Source: Neobittarella massiliensis (ex Bilen et al. 2018)
GTDB lineage: Bacteria > Bacillota > Clostridia > Oscillospirales > Ruminococcaceae
DNA length: 64,000 nucleotides
NCBI RefSeq assembly: GCF_900289145.1
Contig: NZ_OKQO01000008.1
Location: forward strand, 70,514-134,513
Reading direction: 5' to 3'
Below, piece after piece: positions 35,273-43,274 of this stretch (positions are counted from its first letter, which is position 1; every line of letters begins with the position of its first letter). The notes under the pieces were generated by a model. That model ran no database searches, had not been told where the DNA came from, and saw only the letters and a program-made list of their open reading frames with translations. A program made the position numbers and the translations under genes.

Positions 35273-38200
35273 ATGAAAAAACGCTTGGCGGCAGTCGCGT
35301 TGCTGATCGGCATTCTCTGTATGGCTTTCGGTGACCTTACGGCAGTGGCCCAGACCACCGGCGGCAGTACAAAAGCGGTGGCCAACGTAGTGCTGCTGGC
35401 TAAATTTGCCGGTGATACTGATACGCTGTTTGATCAGCCTAAGACCAGAGAAGACCTCTATGACCTCTATAACGGCTCTCGACCGCGCTCTTTTGCCAGC
35501 TATCTGCGCACAGTATCTTATGGTCAGCTCGAGGTCAAAACGGTATTCCCGCAAGATAACGGCGACAAATTTATCCCCTACACACTGCATGTCACTAGAG
35601 AACAGGCACAGGCGGCGGATATCGATGTAGATATTTTACAGGATATCCTGCAAAATGTACCGATCGACAGCAGCCTGCTCGTCGATGGCGACGGCGACGG
35701 TGTCGTCGATAATCTCACCGTGCTCATGCAGGGGGCCGGCGGTGATCGGGGGGAAGGCATCACCACCACTGTGTCGCACAAGGCCAATTACCCGGGTGTG
35801 CTCACCGTGGCCGGCGGCAAGCAGGTCTCCGCCTACAACATGGTCATGAGCGATCAGGTATACGACGGCGCCATGACGTCCAGCACCGGCACCATCATCC
35901 ACGAGTTTTTGCATACGATGGGGTATCCCGACCTGTACGCCAGCGACGGTACGGCCTACGTCGGCCAGTGGGATATCATGGCCTCCACTTCTACTTTCGT
36001 CCAGTGGCCGCTGGCGTATCTGCGGCAGGCGATCAGCGGCTGGATCGATGTAGAGACGCTCACCACTACACAGGAGATAACGCTCGACGAGCAATCTGAC
36101 GCGGGCGGTACGCAGGCCTATATCCTGCGGGCCCCGCTGAGCGCCACCGAATTCTTTGTGGTCGAGTACCGGCGTCAGGGCGATGACATCGCCAGCTCGC
36201 TGGATTATAAGATCGGCGGTTCAGGTATCATCGTCTACCGCGTCAATACGTCGGTCGAGGGCCTCAGCAATTTCCATGGTGCAAACGGGGTATATGTGTT
36301 CAGGGCGCAGAGCGGTTACGACACAGAGGCTTTGGCGCTGTACCGCGGGGCTCATCTGTCGGCCGAGAGCGGGCGCACCTCTATCGGTACCAGCGATATG
36401 GGTAAAAGCCTGGCCGATGGGGCGCTGACCTTTAGCGACGGCACCAATTCAGGGATCGTCATCTCCGAGGTGGGCAGCGCCGGCGGCAGCAGTATCACTG
36501 CTACCGTAACTTTTCCCGAGATCGATCAGAAAGATATATGGACACCGGTATTTAGCGGGTCAGAGCCCGCTGACCGCACCTCTGTCATCGCCGCTGACGG
36601 CGCACTCTACGCCGCTTCCTGCCAATACGGCGGCAGTATCGCAGTGCAGCGGTTCGACGGCACCAGCTGGAGCTCTCTCGGCACCCCGGGTAAAGGTGAT
36701 GCCCCGCAGTGTGCAGTTTATGGCGGCCAGCTATACATTGCTTTTCGCGACCAATCCAGCGGCACAGTCAAGGTAAAGCGCTATACCGGTACAAGTTTTA
36801 CAGAGGTCGGCTTTGGCGTCGGCGGCGTCAATTCGTTTGACCTGTACGGGGATGCCGATGGCCTGTATCTGGCCTACGATGTCGATTCACAGAGCATGCA
36901 TCTGGCGGTGTACGACCCGGGTCTGCAGTCTTTTAAAAGTGATGGCAGTCCGGTGTTTACCGGCCTGTGCGGGCAGCCCCAGGTACAGAGCATAAACGGT
37001 ACCGTCTACGTACAGCTGCGGTCGGCAGCCGGCGCCAGCCAGCTGGCAACTTTCTCTCGGCAGGCAGATGGCAGTTACTGCGAGGCAGGCGACCGCCAGG
37101 CCGGTGACATGATGGCCAGCTGTGCGGGTGACGGCTCTCTCTACCGGGCCTTTCGCGATCAGAGCGCCGTGTATGTACAGCACTTTGACGGCACCGTTTG
37201 GCAGACTGTGGGCGCTCCGATCCGCGCGCAAAATGTAATGGATATCGGTATCACCTGCCATGCCGGACAACCCTATGTGGCATTCAGTGATGCAGGCGCC
37301 GACAAGACCCTGGTCTATACCGCAAACAGCCAAAACGACTGGTACCAGTTTGGACTGCCTGTCGATGCCGCCAGCGGTGAGATAGACCTGGCCGTACTGG
37401 GCAATACGGTCTATGCCGGCTATTCCCTCAGCGCCAAGCAGCAGTTTCAGATAAAGGAAAAAAGCGCTGCCGTCCAGGCTTCTGGCATTACAGTCGTCCC
37501 ACCGGCAAAACTGGAATACAAGGTGGGGGAGGCTGCTGATTACACCGGCATGAAGGTGTCGCTGCAGCGCATTGGCGCCGGCGATGTAGAAGTGCCGCTG
37601 GGCAGCTGTACCATAACCGGCTTCGATACCTCGGCGGCGGGGCAAAAAACGGTCACGGTAACGTATCTCGGCTACCAGTCCACCTTTGCGATCACCGTAC
37701 ATGCACGCACCGCAGTTTCTCTGCAGGTGAGCAGTGCCGAACCGATCGTGTTATACCAGGGGCAAACAGCTGATATCTCCCGGCTCAAGGTAGCTGTTAT
37801 GTACGGCGACGGCAGCAGCGAAGAGCTGCCGATCGCCAGCTGTCAGGTGTCCGGGTACGACAGTATAACGGTGGGTCCGCGTCAGGGCACAGTCGCTTAT
37901 CAGGGCGTCACGGGGCAATTTTCCTATTTGGTCAAAGCCAATTTGCTCGAGCGCATCGAGGCCAGCCCCACTTCCGGTGCATTACATTTTGCCTATGGCG
38001 CCAAGTTCGATGATACCCGCATCCGTGTGATCGGCCATTACAGTAATGGCAGCACACAAGTTATCGCCGCCGGCCGCTATACCATCAGCGGCTTTTCCTC
38101 CAAGATAGCAGGCGATCATACGCTCACGATCTCCTGTGGTGGTAAAACGACGACCTTATCTTATCGAATAGACCAACCTCCGGCTTTTCAGATCACCTCT

Positions 38201-38770
38201 GGCTCGGCGAGTTCTTCTACCGTTGATCCGGCTAATGGCGGCAGCCTCACCTGCAAGTTCACCATCAACAGAGCGGCCACCTGTGCAGTGCAGGTGTGGA
38301 GCACGACGGGTTTTGTCGGCTATGCATCGGGCAACAGATCGTTCCCGGCTGGCAGCAGCACGGTCAGCTGGGCGGTACCGCGGGACTTAAAAGACGGCAA
38401 GTACTCATTCCGTGTCGTATCGGTTCAAAATGGACGCGAAGTGGACCGCTGGATCGATTTCACCGCTAAGAGCACACCGTTTTCCATCACAGGGGGCAGC
38501 ACAAGTACCTCCACGGTAGATCCCAGTCAGGGCGGCAGCCTCACCTGTAAGTTCACCATCAACAGAGCGGCCACCTGTGCAGTGCAGGTGTGGAGCACGA
38601 CGGGTTTTGTCGGCTATGCATCGGGCAACAGATCGTTCCCGGCCGGCAGCAGCACGGTCAGCTGGACAGTACCGCGGGACTTAAAAGACGGCAAGTATTC
38701 ATTCCGTGTCGTATCGGTTCAAGATGGACGCGAAGTGGACCGCTGGATCGATTTCACCGCTAAGCGATAG
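35273..38770 (+). CDS. secreted M6-type metalloprotease with Ig-like domains and C-terminal repeats
   Basis: An 1165-residue secreted protein. A signal peptide (1-27) is followed by an immune-inhibitor-A-like protease domain with the zinc site HEFLHTMGYPD (His210, Glu211, His214, Asp220). Residues 420-735 look like a beta-propeller (repeated DGALYAAS / GGQLYIAFRDQ / GDGSLYRAFRDQ blades). Residues 740-980 hold three Ig-like domains of the bacterial group 3 type (YKVGEAADYTGMKV; YQGQTADISRLKV; FAYGAKFDDTRIRV). The last 190 residues are two 98-residue repeats (CAVQVWSTTGFVGY) almost identical to each other and shared with the protein at 1-581. No sortase signal is seen, so the repeats may mediate wall or ligand binding. 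Monocistronic. Confidence 0.88.
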   Translation: MKKRLAAVALLIGILCMAFGDLTAVAQTTGGSTKAVANVVLLAKFAGDTDTLFDQPKTREDLYDLYNGSRPRSFASYLRTVSYGQLEVKTVFPQDNGDKFIPYTLHVTREQAQAADIDVDILQDILQNVPIDSSLLVDGDGDGVVDNLTVLMQGAGGDRGEGITTTVSHKANYPGVLTVAGGKQVSAYNMVMSDQVYDGAMTSSTGTIIHEFLHTMGYPDLYASDGTAYVGQWDIMASTSTFVQWPLAYLRQAISGWIDVETLTTTQEITLDEQSDAGGTQAYILRAPLSATEFFVVEYRRQGDDIASSLDYKIGGSGIIVYRVNTSVEGLSNFHGANGVYVFRAQSGYDTEALALYRGAHLSAESGRTSIGTSDMGKSLADGALTFSDGTNSGIVISEVGSAGGSSITATVTFPEIDQKDIWTPVFSGSEPADRTSVIAADGALYAASCQYGGSIAVQRFDGTSWSSLGTPGKGDAPQCAVYGGQLYIAFRDQSSGTVKVKRYTGTSFTEVGFGVGGVNSFDLYGDADGLYLAYDVDSQSMHLAVYDPGLQSFKSDGSPVFTGLCGQPQVQSINGTVYVQLRSAAGASQLATFSRQADGSYCEAGDRQAGDMMASCAGDGSLYRAFRDQSAVYVQHFDGTVWQTVGAPIRAQNVMDIGITCHAGQPYVAFSDAGADKTLVYTANSQNDWYQFGLPVDAASGEIDLAVLGNTVYAGYSLSAKQQFQIKEKSAAVQASGITVVPPAKLEYKVGEAADYTGMKVSLQRIGAGDVEVPLGSCTITGFDTSAAGQKTVTVTYLGYQSTFAITVHARTAVSLQVSSAEPIVLYQGQTADISRLKVAVMYGDGSSEELPIASCQVSGYDSITVGPRQGTVAYQGVTGQFSYLVKANLLERIEASPTSGALHFAYGAKFDDTRIRVIGHYSNGSTQVIAAGRYTISGFSSKIAGDHTLTISCGGKTTTLSYRIDQPPAFQITSGSASSSTVDPANGGSLTCKFTINRAATCAVQVWSTTGFVGYASGNRSFPAGSSTVSWAVPRDLKDGKYSFRVVSVQNGREVDRWIDFTAKSTPFSITGGSTSTSTVDPSQGGSLTCKFTINRAATCAVQVWSTTGFVGYASGNRSFPAGSSTVSWTVPRDLKDGKYSFRVVSVQDGREVDRWIDFTAKR
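38237..38767 (+). repeat. two near-identical 294-bp coding repeats
   Basis: The segment from 38237 repeats from 38531 with only a few base changes over about 235 bp. The period (294 bp, 98 codons) equals that in the gene at 1-581. Such similarity at third-codon positions points to recent duplication or gene conversion. Confidence 0.9.
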
Positions 38771-38833
38771 ATGGTGAGCTCACCTATACATTCATGACCT
38801 GCATCTAATATCAACTTTGATATAGATAGCAAT

Positions 38834-38868
38834 AAATCGGAGCCGTGCTATACTACGGCTCCGATTTT
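38834..38868 (+). terminator. terminator of the M6-type protease gene
   Basis: A 13-bp stem, AAATCGGAGCCGT with its complement, ending in TTTTAT. Confidence 0.88.
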
Positions 38869-39293
38869 ATATGGAATTTGTTTGATGGCCGTTTTATGCA
38901 CCCTGACGTGAACTGCCCATCGTTCGTTGTAAAAAGCGCCAAAGGCCTATCCCGGCAGGCAAAGTTGTGCAATCCTGACAAAGTTGCCCCCTACGGCAGG
39001 CGCCCCGCCACCCCCAGAACACCGCCGCAGACAAAAGACATACGGATTTTGTGCGGGGGGTACAGAGAATTTTGGGCAATAATGACAAGCCTCATTTAAC
39101 GAAGTCGATAAAAATGCCTTGTTCCACCTGCAGTCGACCCACACAAAACCACCCCCTAAAACCGTCTAAAACCGCATAGATATGCGGCTGTGCCGGCTTG
39201 CTCGGCCCATTGGCTGGGGCGCCGCTGTTGTGCAATACGCCAAAAATAGGGGTCCATAAAAAACATGATTTGTCAAATACAACTGTGCTCTCC
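38869..39293. other. intergenic region upstream of the SIS/YjbQ operon
   Basis: About 425 bp without a convincing gene. Minus-strand frames have no ribosome binding site or recognised product. A small hairpin, CCGCAT/ATGCGG, lies near 39172-39187. Confidence 0.4.
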
Positions 39294-39363
39294 TTGACAG
39301 AAACGGTGGTCCATTGTACAATTGTTAATGGGAATACGCACCCAAAGTGTACATTGTGCACAA
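39294..39363 (+). promoter_or_regulatory. promoter and palindromic operators of the SIS/YjbQ operon
   Basis: TTGACA (39294-39299), 17 bp, TACAAT (39317-39322). The -10 lies inside a perfect palindrome ATTGTACAAT (39313-39322). A second, related palindrome TTGTGCACAA occupies 39354-39363, just downstream of the expected start. Both share TTGT...ACAA ends, which suggests one dimeric repressor binding twice (inference). Confidence 0.7.
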
Positions 39364-39396
39364 ATGCAGTGTGAAAATTTTGTTAGGAGGCAAATT

Positions 39397-40557
39397 ATGA
39401 ACAAGAAGGACTTTGACAATGCTCTTCGGCAGGAAGTCTATGACTTGCTGGACATGGCAGCAGCACTGGCGGAGCAAGACGACGGGGACCTGCGCATGGC
39501 CCTGTCCACCCCTGAGCTGTTCGCGTCCAGAAAGGCGATTTTGACCGGATGCGGCGACTCCTACTGTGCTGCTTTGGCGGCCAGACCCGTGTTCGAGAAA
39601 CTGGGCCACATCGGCACCTCGGCGCTGCCGGCCATCGAGGCCGCCCGCCACTTAGACAGCGGCGTGCTGGGCGGCGAGCCCCACAACCCGCTGCTCTACT
39701 GCATCTCGGTATCCGGCACCGTATCGCGGATGATCGAGATCGCCAAGCGCGGCAACGAGACCGGGGTGGGCGCCCACACGGTAGCCGTCACCGGCAATCC
39801 CGACTCGCCCCTGGCGCAGGAGTGCCAGACTACCATGGCTGTTCCCATGCCTCCGTACACCAACAATTTCGACGAGCACTCGCCGGGCCTGCGCAGCTAC
39901 TACGCCTCTATCTACGCGCTGATGACCTCGGCCATCCGCATGGGCGAAGTCAAGATGCACTACCCCATGAGTCAGGCCGGCCAGTACCGCAAAGATATCG
40001 TCGATTACATCGAGTCTTATAAAGACTGCATCGACGCCATGGACGAGCAGATGTTCGCTCTGGCCGAGGAGTGGAAAGATATCGACAGCTTCGAGTTCGT
40101 GGCCGCCGGCGACGACATGGTCACCGCCTGGTTCGATTCGGCCAAGATCTACGAGGCGACCGGCGACGTGTGCACCTACGAGAACGTAGAGGACTGGTGC
40201 CACATCAACTTCTTCGCCCGCGACTACAAAGGCATCGCCACCGTGCTTATCGCCGAGAAAAACAACCCCGCCATGCCCCGCATCATCGAGGCGGCAGGCG
40301 TCATGGCCCGCATCGGTCGCCCCTGCATCGTCTTCACCGACGCCGACGAGAGCCTGTTCCCCGCCGGCATGAAAGTATGCAAGCTGCCCAGCGCAGCCCA
40401 CAGCTGGATCACTCCCGCCGGCAACTACATCCCCTTCGCACTGTTTGCCGGCTACCTGGCCAAGTTTAAAAACGTAGGCATGTTCCGCCAAGGTATGGAG
40501 GCTTTCGCCGTACAGGACGGCAACAAGATCAAGACCAGCAAGATCGAAATCGTTTGA
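39397..40557 (+). CDS. SIS-domain (phosphosugar isomerase/deglycase-like) protein, first paralogue
   Basis: A 386-residue soluble protein with two SIS subdomains, as in the isomerase half of GlmS and in fructosamine deglycases. Phosphosugar-site features: LTGCGDSYCAAL (residues 49-60), ISVSGTVSRMIEIA, a TGNPDSPLAQ turn, and in the second half YENVEDWCHINFFAR, where the Glu could be the catalytic base. The nearest relative in view is its operon partner (41032-42198), sharing GCGDSY, EDWCHxNxFAR and the SW(I/M)xP ending. I start at the ATG at 39397 with an AGGAGG site; upstream in-frame codons lie in the operator. Substrate unknown. Confidence 0.85.
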   Translation: MNKKDFDNALRQEVYDLLDMAAALAEQDDGDLRMALSTPELFASRKAILTGCGDSYCAALAARPVFEKLGHIGTSALPAIEAARHLDSGVLGGEPHNPLLYCISVSGTVSRMIEIAKRGNETGVGAHTVAVTGNPDSPLAQECQTTMAVPMPPYTNNFDEHSPGLRSYYASIYALMTSAIRMGEVKMHYPMSQAGQYRKDIVDYIESYKDCIDAMDEQMFALAEEWKDIDSFEFVAAGDDMVTAWFDSAKIYEATGDVCTYENVEDWCHINFFARDYKGIATVLIAEKNNPAMPRIIEAAGVMARIGRPCIVFTDADESLFPAGMKVCKLPSAAHSWITPAGNYIPFALFAGYLAKFKNVGMFRQGMEAFAVQDGNKIKTSKIEIV

Positions 40558-40578
40558 TGTGCGAAAGGAGCGCTTGCA

Positions 40579-40989
40579 ATGAAGTTTTATGAGACCAAGA
40601 TAGACTGCCAGAAAAACGGCGTCCACCAGATCACCGACTGGGTGCGCCAATGCATCGCCGACAGCGGTGTAAAGAGCGGTATCGCCGTGATCTCCGCCCC
40701 CCACACCACCTCCGGCATCTCGCTGACGCCCTACATGCTCCACGACTACGACCTGCAGGACGTGCAGATCCAGCTGGACGTGATCGTCCCCCAGAGAGTC
40801 GACTACACCCACCAGTTCGACACCCCCGCCGACGCTGCCGGCCACACCAAATCGGCCATGATGGGCACCAACACCACCCTCATCGTGGAAGACGGCAAGC
40901 CGGTGCTGGGCCACAGCCAAGGCATCTTCTTCTACGAGTTCGACGGCCCGAGACTGCAAAAGTGCTACCTCTCGGTGTACAGCGACTAA
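40579..40989 (+). CDS. YjbQ/UPF0047 family protein, divergent copy 1
   Basis: A 136-residue YjbQ-fold protein. Family features are present: APHTTSGIS near residue 42, AAGHTKSAMMG near 92-102, and LGHSQGIFFYEFDGPR near the C terminus. In typical YjbQ the last motif is LGTWQ; here the Trp is Ser. The usual EGN before the AHxK histidine is replaced by a DxPADAAGH pattern. E. coli YjbQ has weak thiamin phosphate synthase activity, but the family's true role is open. It sits 21 bp after the first SIS gene, with a GAAAGGAG site. Confidence 0.85.
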   Translation: MKFYETKIDCQKNGVHQITDWVRQCIADSGVKSGIAVISAPHTTSGISLTPYMLHDYDLQDVQIQLDVIVPQRVDYTHQFDTPADAAGHTKSAMMGTNTTLIVEDGKPVLGHSQGIFFYEFDGPRLQKCYLSVYSD

Positions 40990-41031
40990 CTCACAACCCG
41001 TGATTTTTGTATTGAAATGGAGGATTTCCTT

Positions 41032-42198
41032 ATGAATCAGGCAGTGGACAATGCTGTGATCCGGCAGTCTCTCAGCTTAGTAGACCTGGCCAGGCCCCTT
41101 ATCGGCGACCTGCAGAAAAAAATAGATGCGCTCTTCACCAAAGAGGAGATCTGCGCGTTCGACAAACTCATCCTCACCGGCTGCGGCGACTCGTACATAG
41201 CCGGTGTGGCCGCCAAGCCCGCCTTCCAAAAGCTCGCTGGCCTGGCTGTCGACGCGCTGCCCGCCCCCGAAGTGGCGTACAATTACAACAACAGCAAATT
41301 TAACTACGGCAAAACGCTGTGCATCGGCATCTCTATCTCCGGTAAAGTCGCCGCCACCGCCGCCGCCATGGAGGCCGTGCACCCCTACGGCGCCTTTACC
41401 CTGGGCATCACCGAGAATCTCGAGGCCCCGCTGGCCCAGCACGTAGACCGCGTGCTCAAACACGACAGCCCCGAGGCCGAGCTGGCCCCCGGCACCGCCA
41501 CCTATTTCACCAGCGTCATGACCCTTCTGCTGCTGGCCATCAAGATGGGCGAAGTCAAGGGCCGCATCTGCGCCGAGCAGGCAGAAGCTTACCGTGAGGG
41601 CCTGGCCGCCTACTGCGAGGCTTTCCGCCCCCACATCGACGAGATCATCGCCAAGGCCGAGAGCCTGGGCAAAAAGCTGGCCCCCTGCACCCATTACGAC
41701 TGTGTGGGTTCCGGCCTCGACTACGCCTCGGCCTGGTTTGCCAGAGCCAAACTGTACGAGGCGATCGGCAAAGTCACCGCCGTCGAGAATACCGAGGACT
41801 GGTGCCACGTCAACTACTTTGCCAGAAATCCGCAGAACATCGGCACCATCGTCTACGTCACCGCCTCCAGCCCGGCCAAGTACCGCTGCATCGAGGCCAT
41901 GCAGAACATGGCGCGCCTGGGCCGCCCCACCGTCGCCATCACCGACGTGTGCCAAAGCGAGATCCCCGCAGGTATCGAGGTCGTCTCTATCCCCACCGCC
42001 GCCGAGAGCTGGATGGCCCCGCTGATGCAGTTCATGCCCCTCACGCTGCTGTGCGGCTACCTGCAAAACGAGCTGGGCGAGACCCCGCTGCGCGGCATCA
42101 CCGAGTCGCCCTGGGGCGACGGCGACCGCAACTGCATCTACGCCGACCAGAGCCACCAGATCGAGATCGTGATGGACAGAGAGAAGGAGGGCAAATAA
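41032..42198 (+). CDS. SIS-domain protein, second paralogue
   Basis: A 388-residue paralogue of 39397-40557: LTGCGDSYIAGVAAKPAF (residues 48-65), GISISGKVAATAAA, ENTEDWCHVNYFARNPQ and ESWMAPLMQFMPLTLLCGYL. I take the ATG at 41032, because the GGAGGA inside the upstream in-frame ATGGAGGATTTCC is its ribosome binding site. The two SIS proteins may form a mixed dimer or act on successive intermediates (inference). It lies between YjbQ copies 1 and 2 in the same transcript. Confidence 0.85.
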   Translation: MNQAVDNAVIRQSLSLVDLARPLIGDLQKKIDALFTKEEICAFDKLILTGCGDSYIAGVAAKPAFQKLAGLAVDALPAPEVAYNYNNSKFNYGKTLCIGISISGKVAATAAAMEAVHPYGAFTLGITENLEAPLAQHVDRVLKHDSPEAELAPGTATYFTSVMTLLLLAIKMGEVKGRICAEQAEAYREGLAAYCEAFRPHIDEIIAKAESLGKKLAPCTHYDCVGSGLDYASAWFARAKLYEAIGKVTAVENTEDWCHVNYFARNPQNIGTIVYVTASSPAKYRCIEAMQNMARLGRPTVAITDVCQSEIPAGIEVVSIPTAAESWMAPLMQFMPLTLLCGYLQNELGETPLRGITESPWGDGDRNCIYADQSHQIEIVMDREKEGK

Positions 42199-42199
42199 T

Positions 42200-42601
42200 A
42201 TGTTTGAAGTCATCAAGCTGCAAACTCAGCACAACAGAGCCATCGATGTCACCCCTAAGATCAAAGAGATCATCGCCGGCGCCGGCGTCACCGACGGCAT
42301 CCTCACCGTGTCCATCCCCCACACCGATGCGGGCCTGGTCATCCACTCTTTCTGGGACCCCAAGGGCTGGGACGACTCGATGGAGGAGATCCGCCGCGCT
42401 TTCCCCTCTAAGGTAGACTACGAGCAGCGTACCAACAATGCGCACGAGGCTGCCGCGCACTCCAAAGCCGCTTTTGTGGGCAATGTAATGTCGCTCATCA
42501 TCAAAGATGGCGAGCTGCTGTTCGGCAATTCGCAGGGCATCCTGTTCTGCGAGTTCAACGGTCCCAAAAACGACCGTGAAGTACACGTCAACATCATGTA
42601 G
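42200..42601 (+). CDS. YjbQ/UPF0047 family protein, divergent copy 2
   Basis: A 133-residue YjbQ-like protein that starts 1 bp after the preceding stop, behind a GGAGGG site inside that gene, so translation is coupled. It has SIPHTDAGLVIHSFWDP (the typical HTT is HTD), EAAAHSKAAFVG, and LFGNSQGILFCEFNGPK (TWQ is NSQ and DGPR is NGPK). It is the most diverged of the three copies at the conserved sites, so it may have a changed or lost activity. Confidence 0.82.
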   Translation: MFEVIKLQTQHNRAIDVTPKIKEIIAGAGVTDGILTVSIPHTDAGLVIHSFWDPKGWDDSMEEIRRAFPSKVDYEQRTNNAHEAAAHSKAAFVGNVMSLIIKDGELLFGNSQGILFCEFNGPKNDREVHVNIM

Positions 42602-42621
42602 GGAAGAGGAGGGAAAGCGCT

Positions 42622-43020
42622 ATGTATGAAGTGATCAAGCTGAAAACCGACTATATGACCGTCACCGACGTGACCGATAAAGTCAAAGCTATCGTGAAAA
42701 AAAGCGGCGTGAAAGACGGCATCTGTGTCATCTTTAACGCCCATACCACCGCCGCTGTGGGCATCGCCACCAAAGAGGAGGCCGCCCAGAGAGACTTCCA
42801 AGCCGACCTGGACCGCATCTTCCCGCTGCGCGCCAACTACAACCACGTCGAGACCCCGTTTGACGCTGCCGGCCACGTAAAATGCGTAGTGGTGGGCGTG
42901 GATGTCACCCCCATCATCAAAGACGGCGAGCTGGACCTGGGCGACGATCAGGCCATCCTGTTCTACGAGTTCGACGGCCCCCGCCCCCGCGAGCTGCACG
43001 TAAAGTGCTACGGCAAATAA
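42622..43020 (+). CDS. YjbQ/UPF0047 family protein, divergent copy 3
   Basis: A 132-residue YjbQ-like protein, last in the five-gene operon, 20 bp after copy 2 with a GGGAAGAGGAGGG ribosome binding site. Motifs: FNAHTTAAVGIATKEEA, FDAAGHVKCVVVG and LDLGDDQAILFYEFDGPR (TWQ is DDQ). Its N terminus (MYEVIKLKTDYMTVTDVTDKVK) is close to copy 2 (MFEVIKLQTQ...), so copies 2 and 3 probably arose by tandem duplication. Confidence 0.85.
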   Translation: MYEVIKLKTDYMTVTDVTDKVKAIVKKSGVKDGICVIFNAHTTAAVGIATKEEAAQRDFQADLDRIFPLRANYNHVETPFDAAGHVKCVVVGVDVTPIIKDGELDLGDDQAILFYEFDGPRPRELHVKCYGK

Positions 43021-43060
43021 AAAGCGGCCGGCATAGCCGTCACCGCATATCCACATAGGC

Positions 43061-43109
43061 AAAGCGCGGCAGATCCGCCCCACAAAAGGGCAGGTCTGCC
43101 GCGCTTTTT
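43061..43109 (+). terminator. terminator of the SIS/YjbQ operon
   Basis: A 13-bp stem AAAGCGCGGCAGA / TCTGCCGCGCTTT, a long loop and a TTTTT tail, 40 bp after the last YjbQ stop. Confidence 0.88.
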
Positions 43110-43274
43110 GCTCTGTCGCGCAGCTCGGGGCGGCGCGGTACATGCTCAGTTCCACAACAGCCCCACCAGCGGGGCGTTTATGCGGTGGAGCAGAGAACCC
43201 TCTCCAGCCCCCCGCACCGAACACATCGGAAGTATCGAAAATAGGGGAGCGGACACCTGCCGCCATCTACCTTC

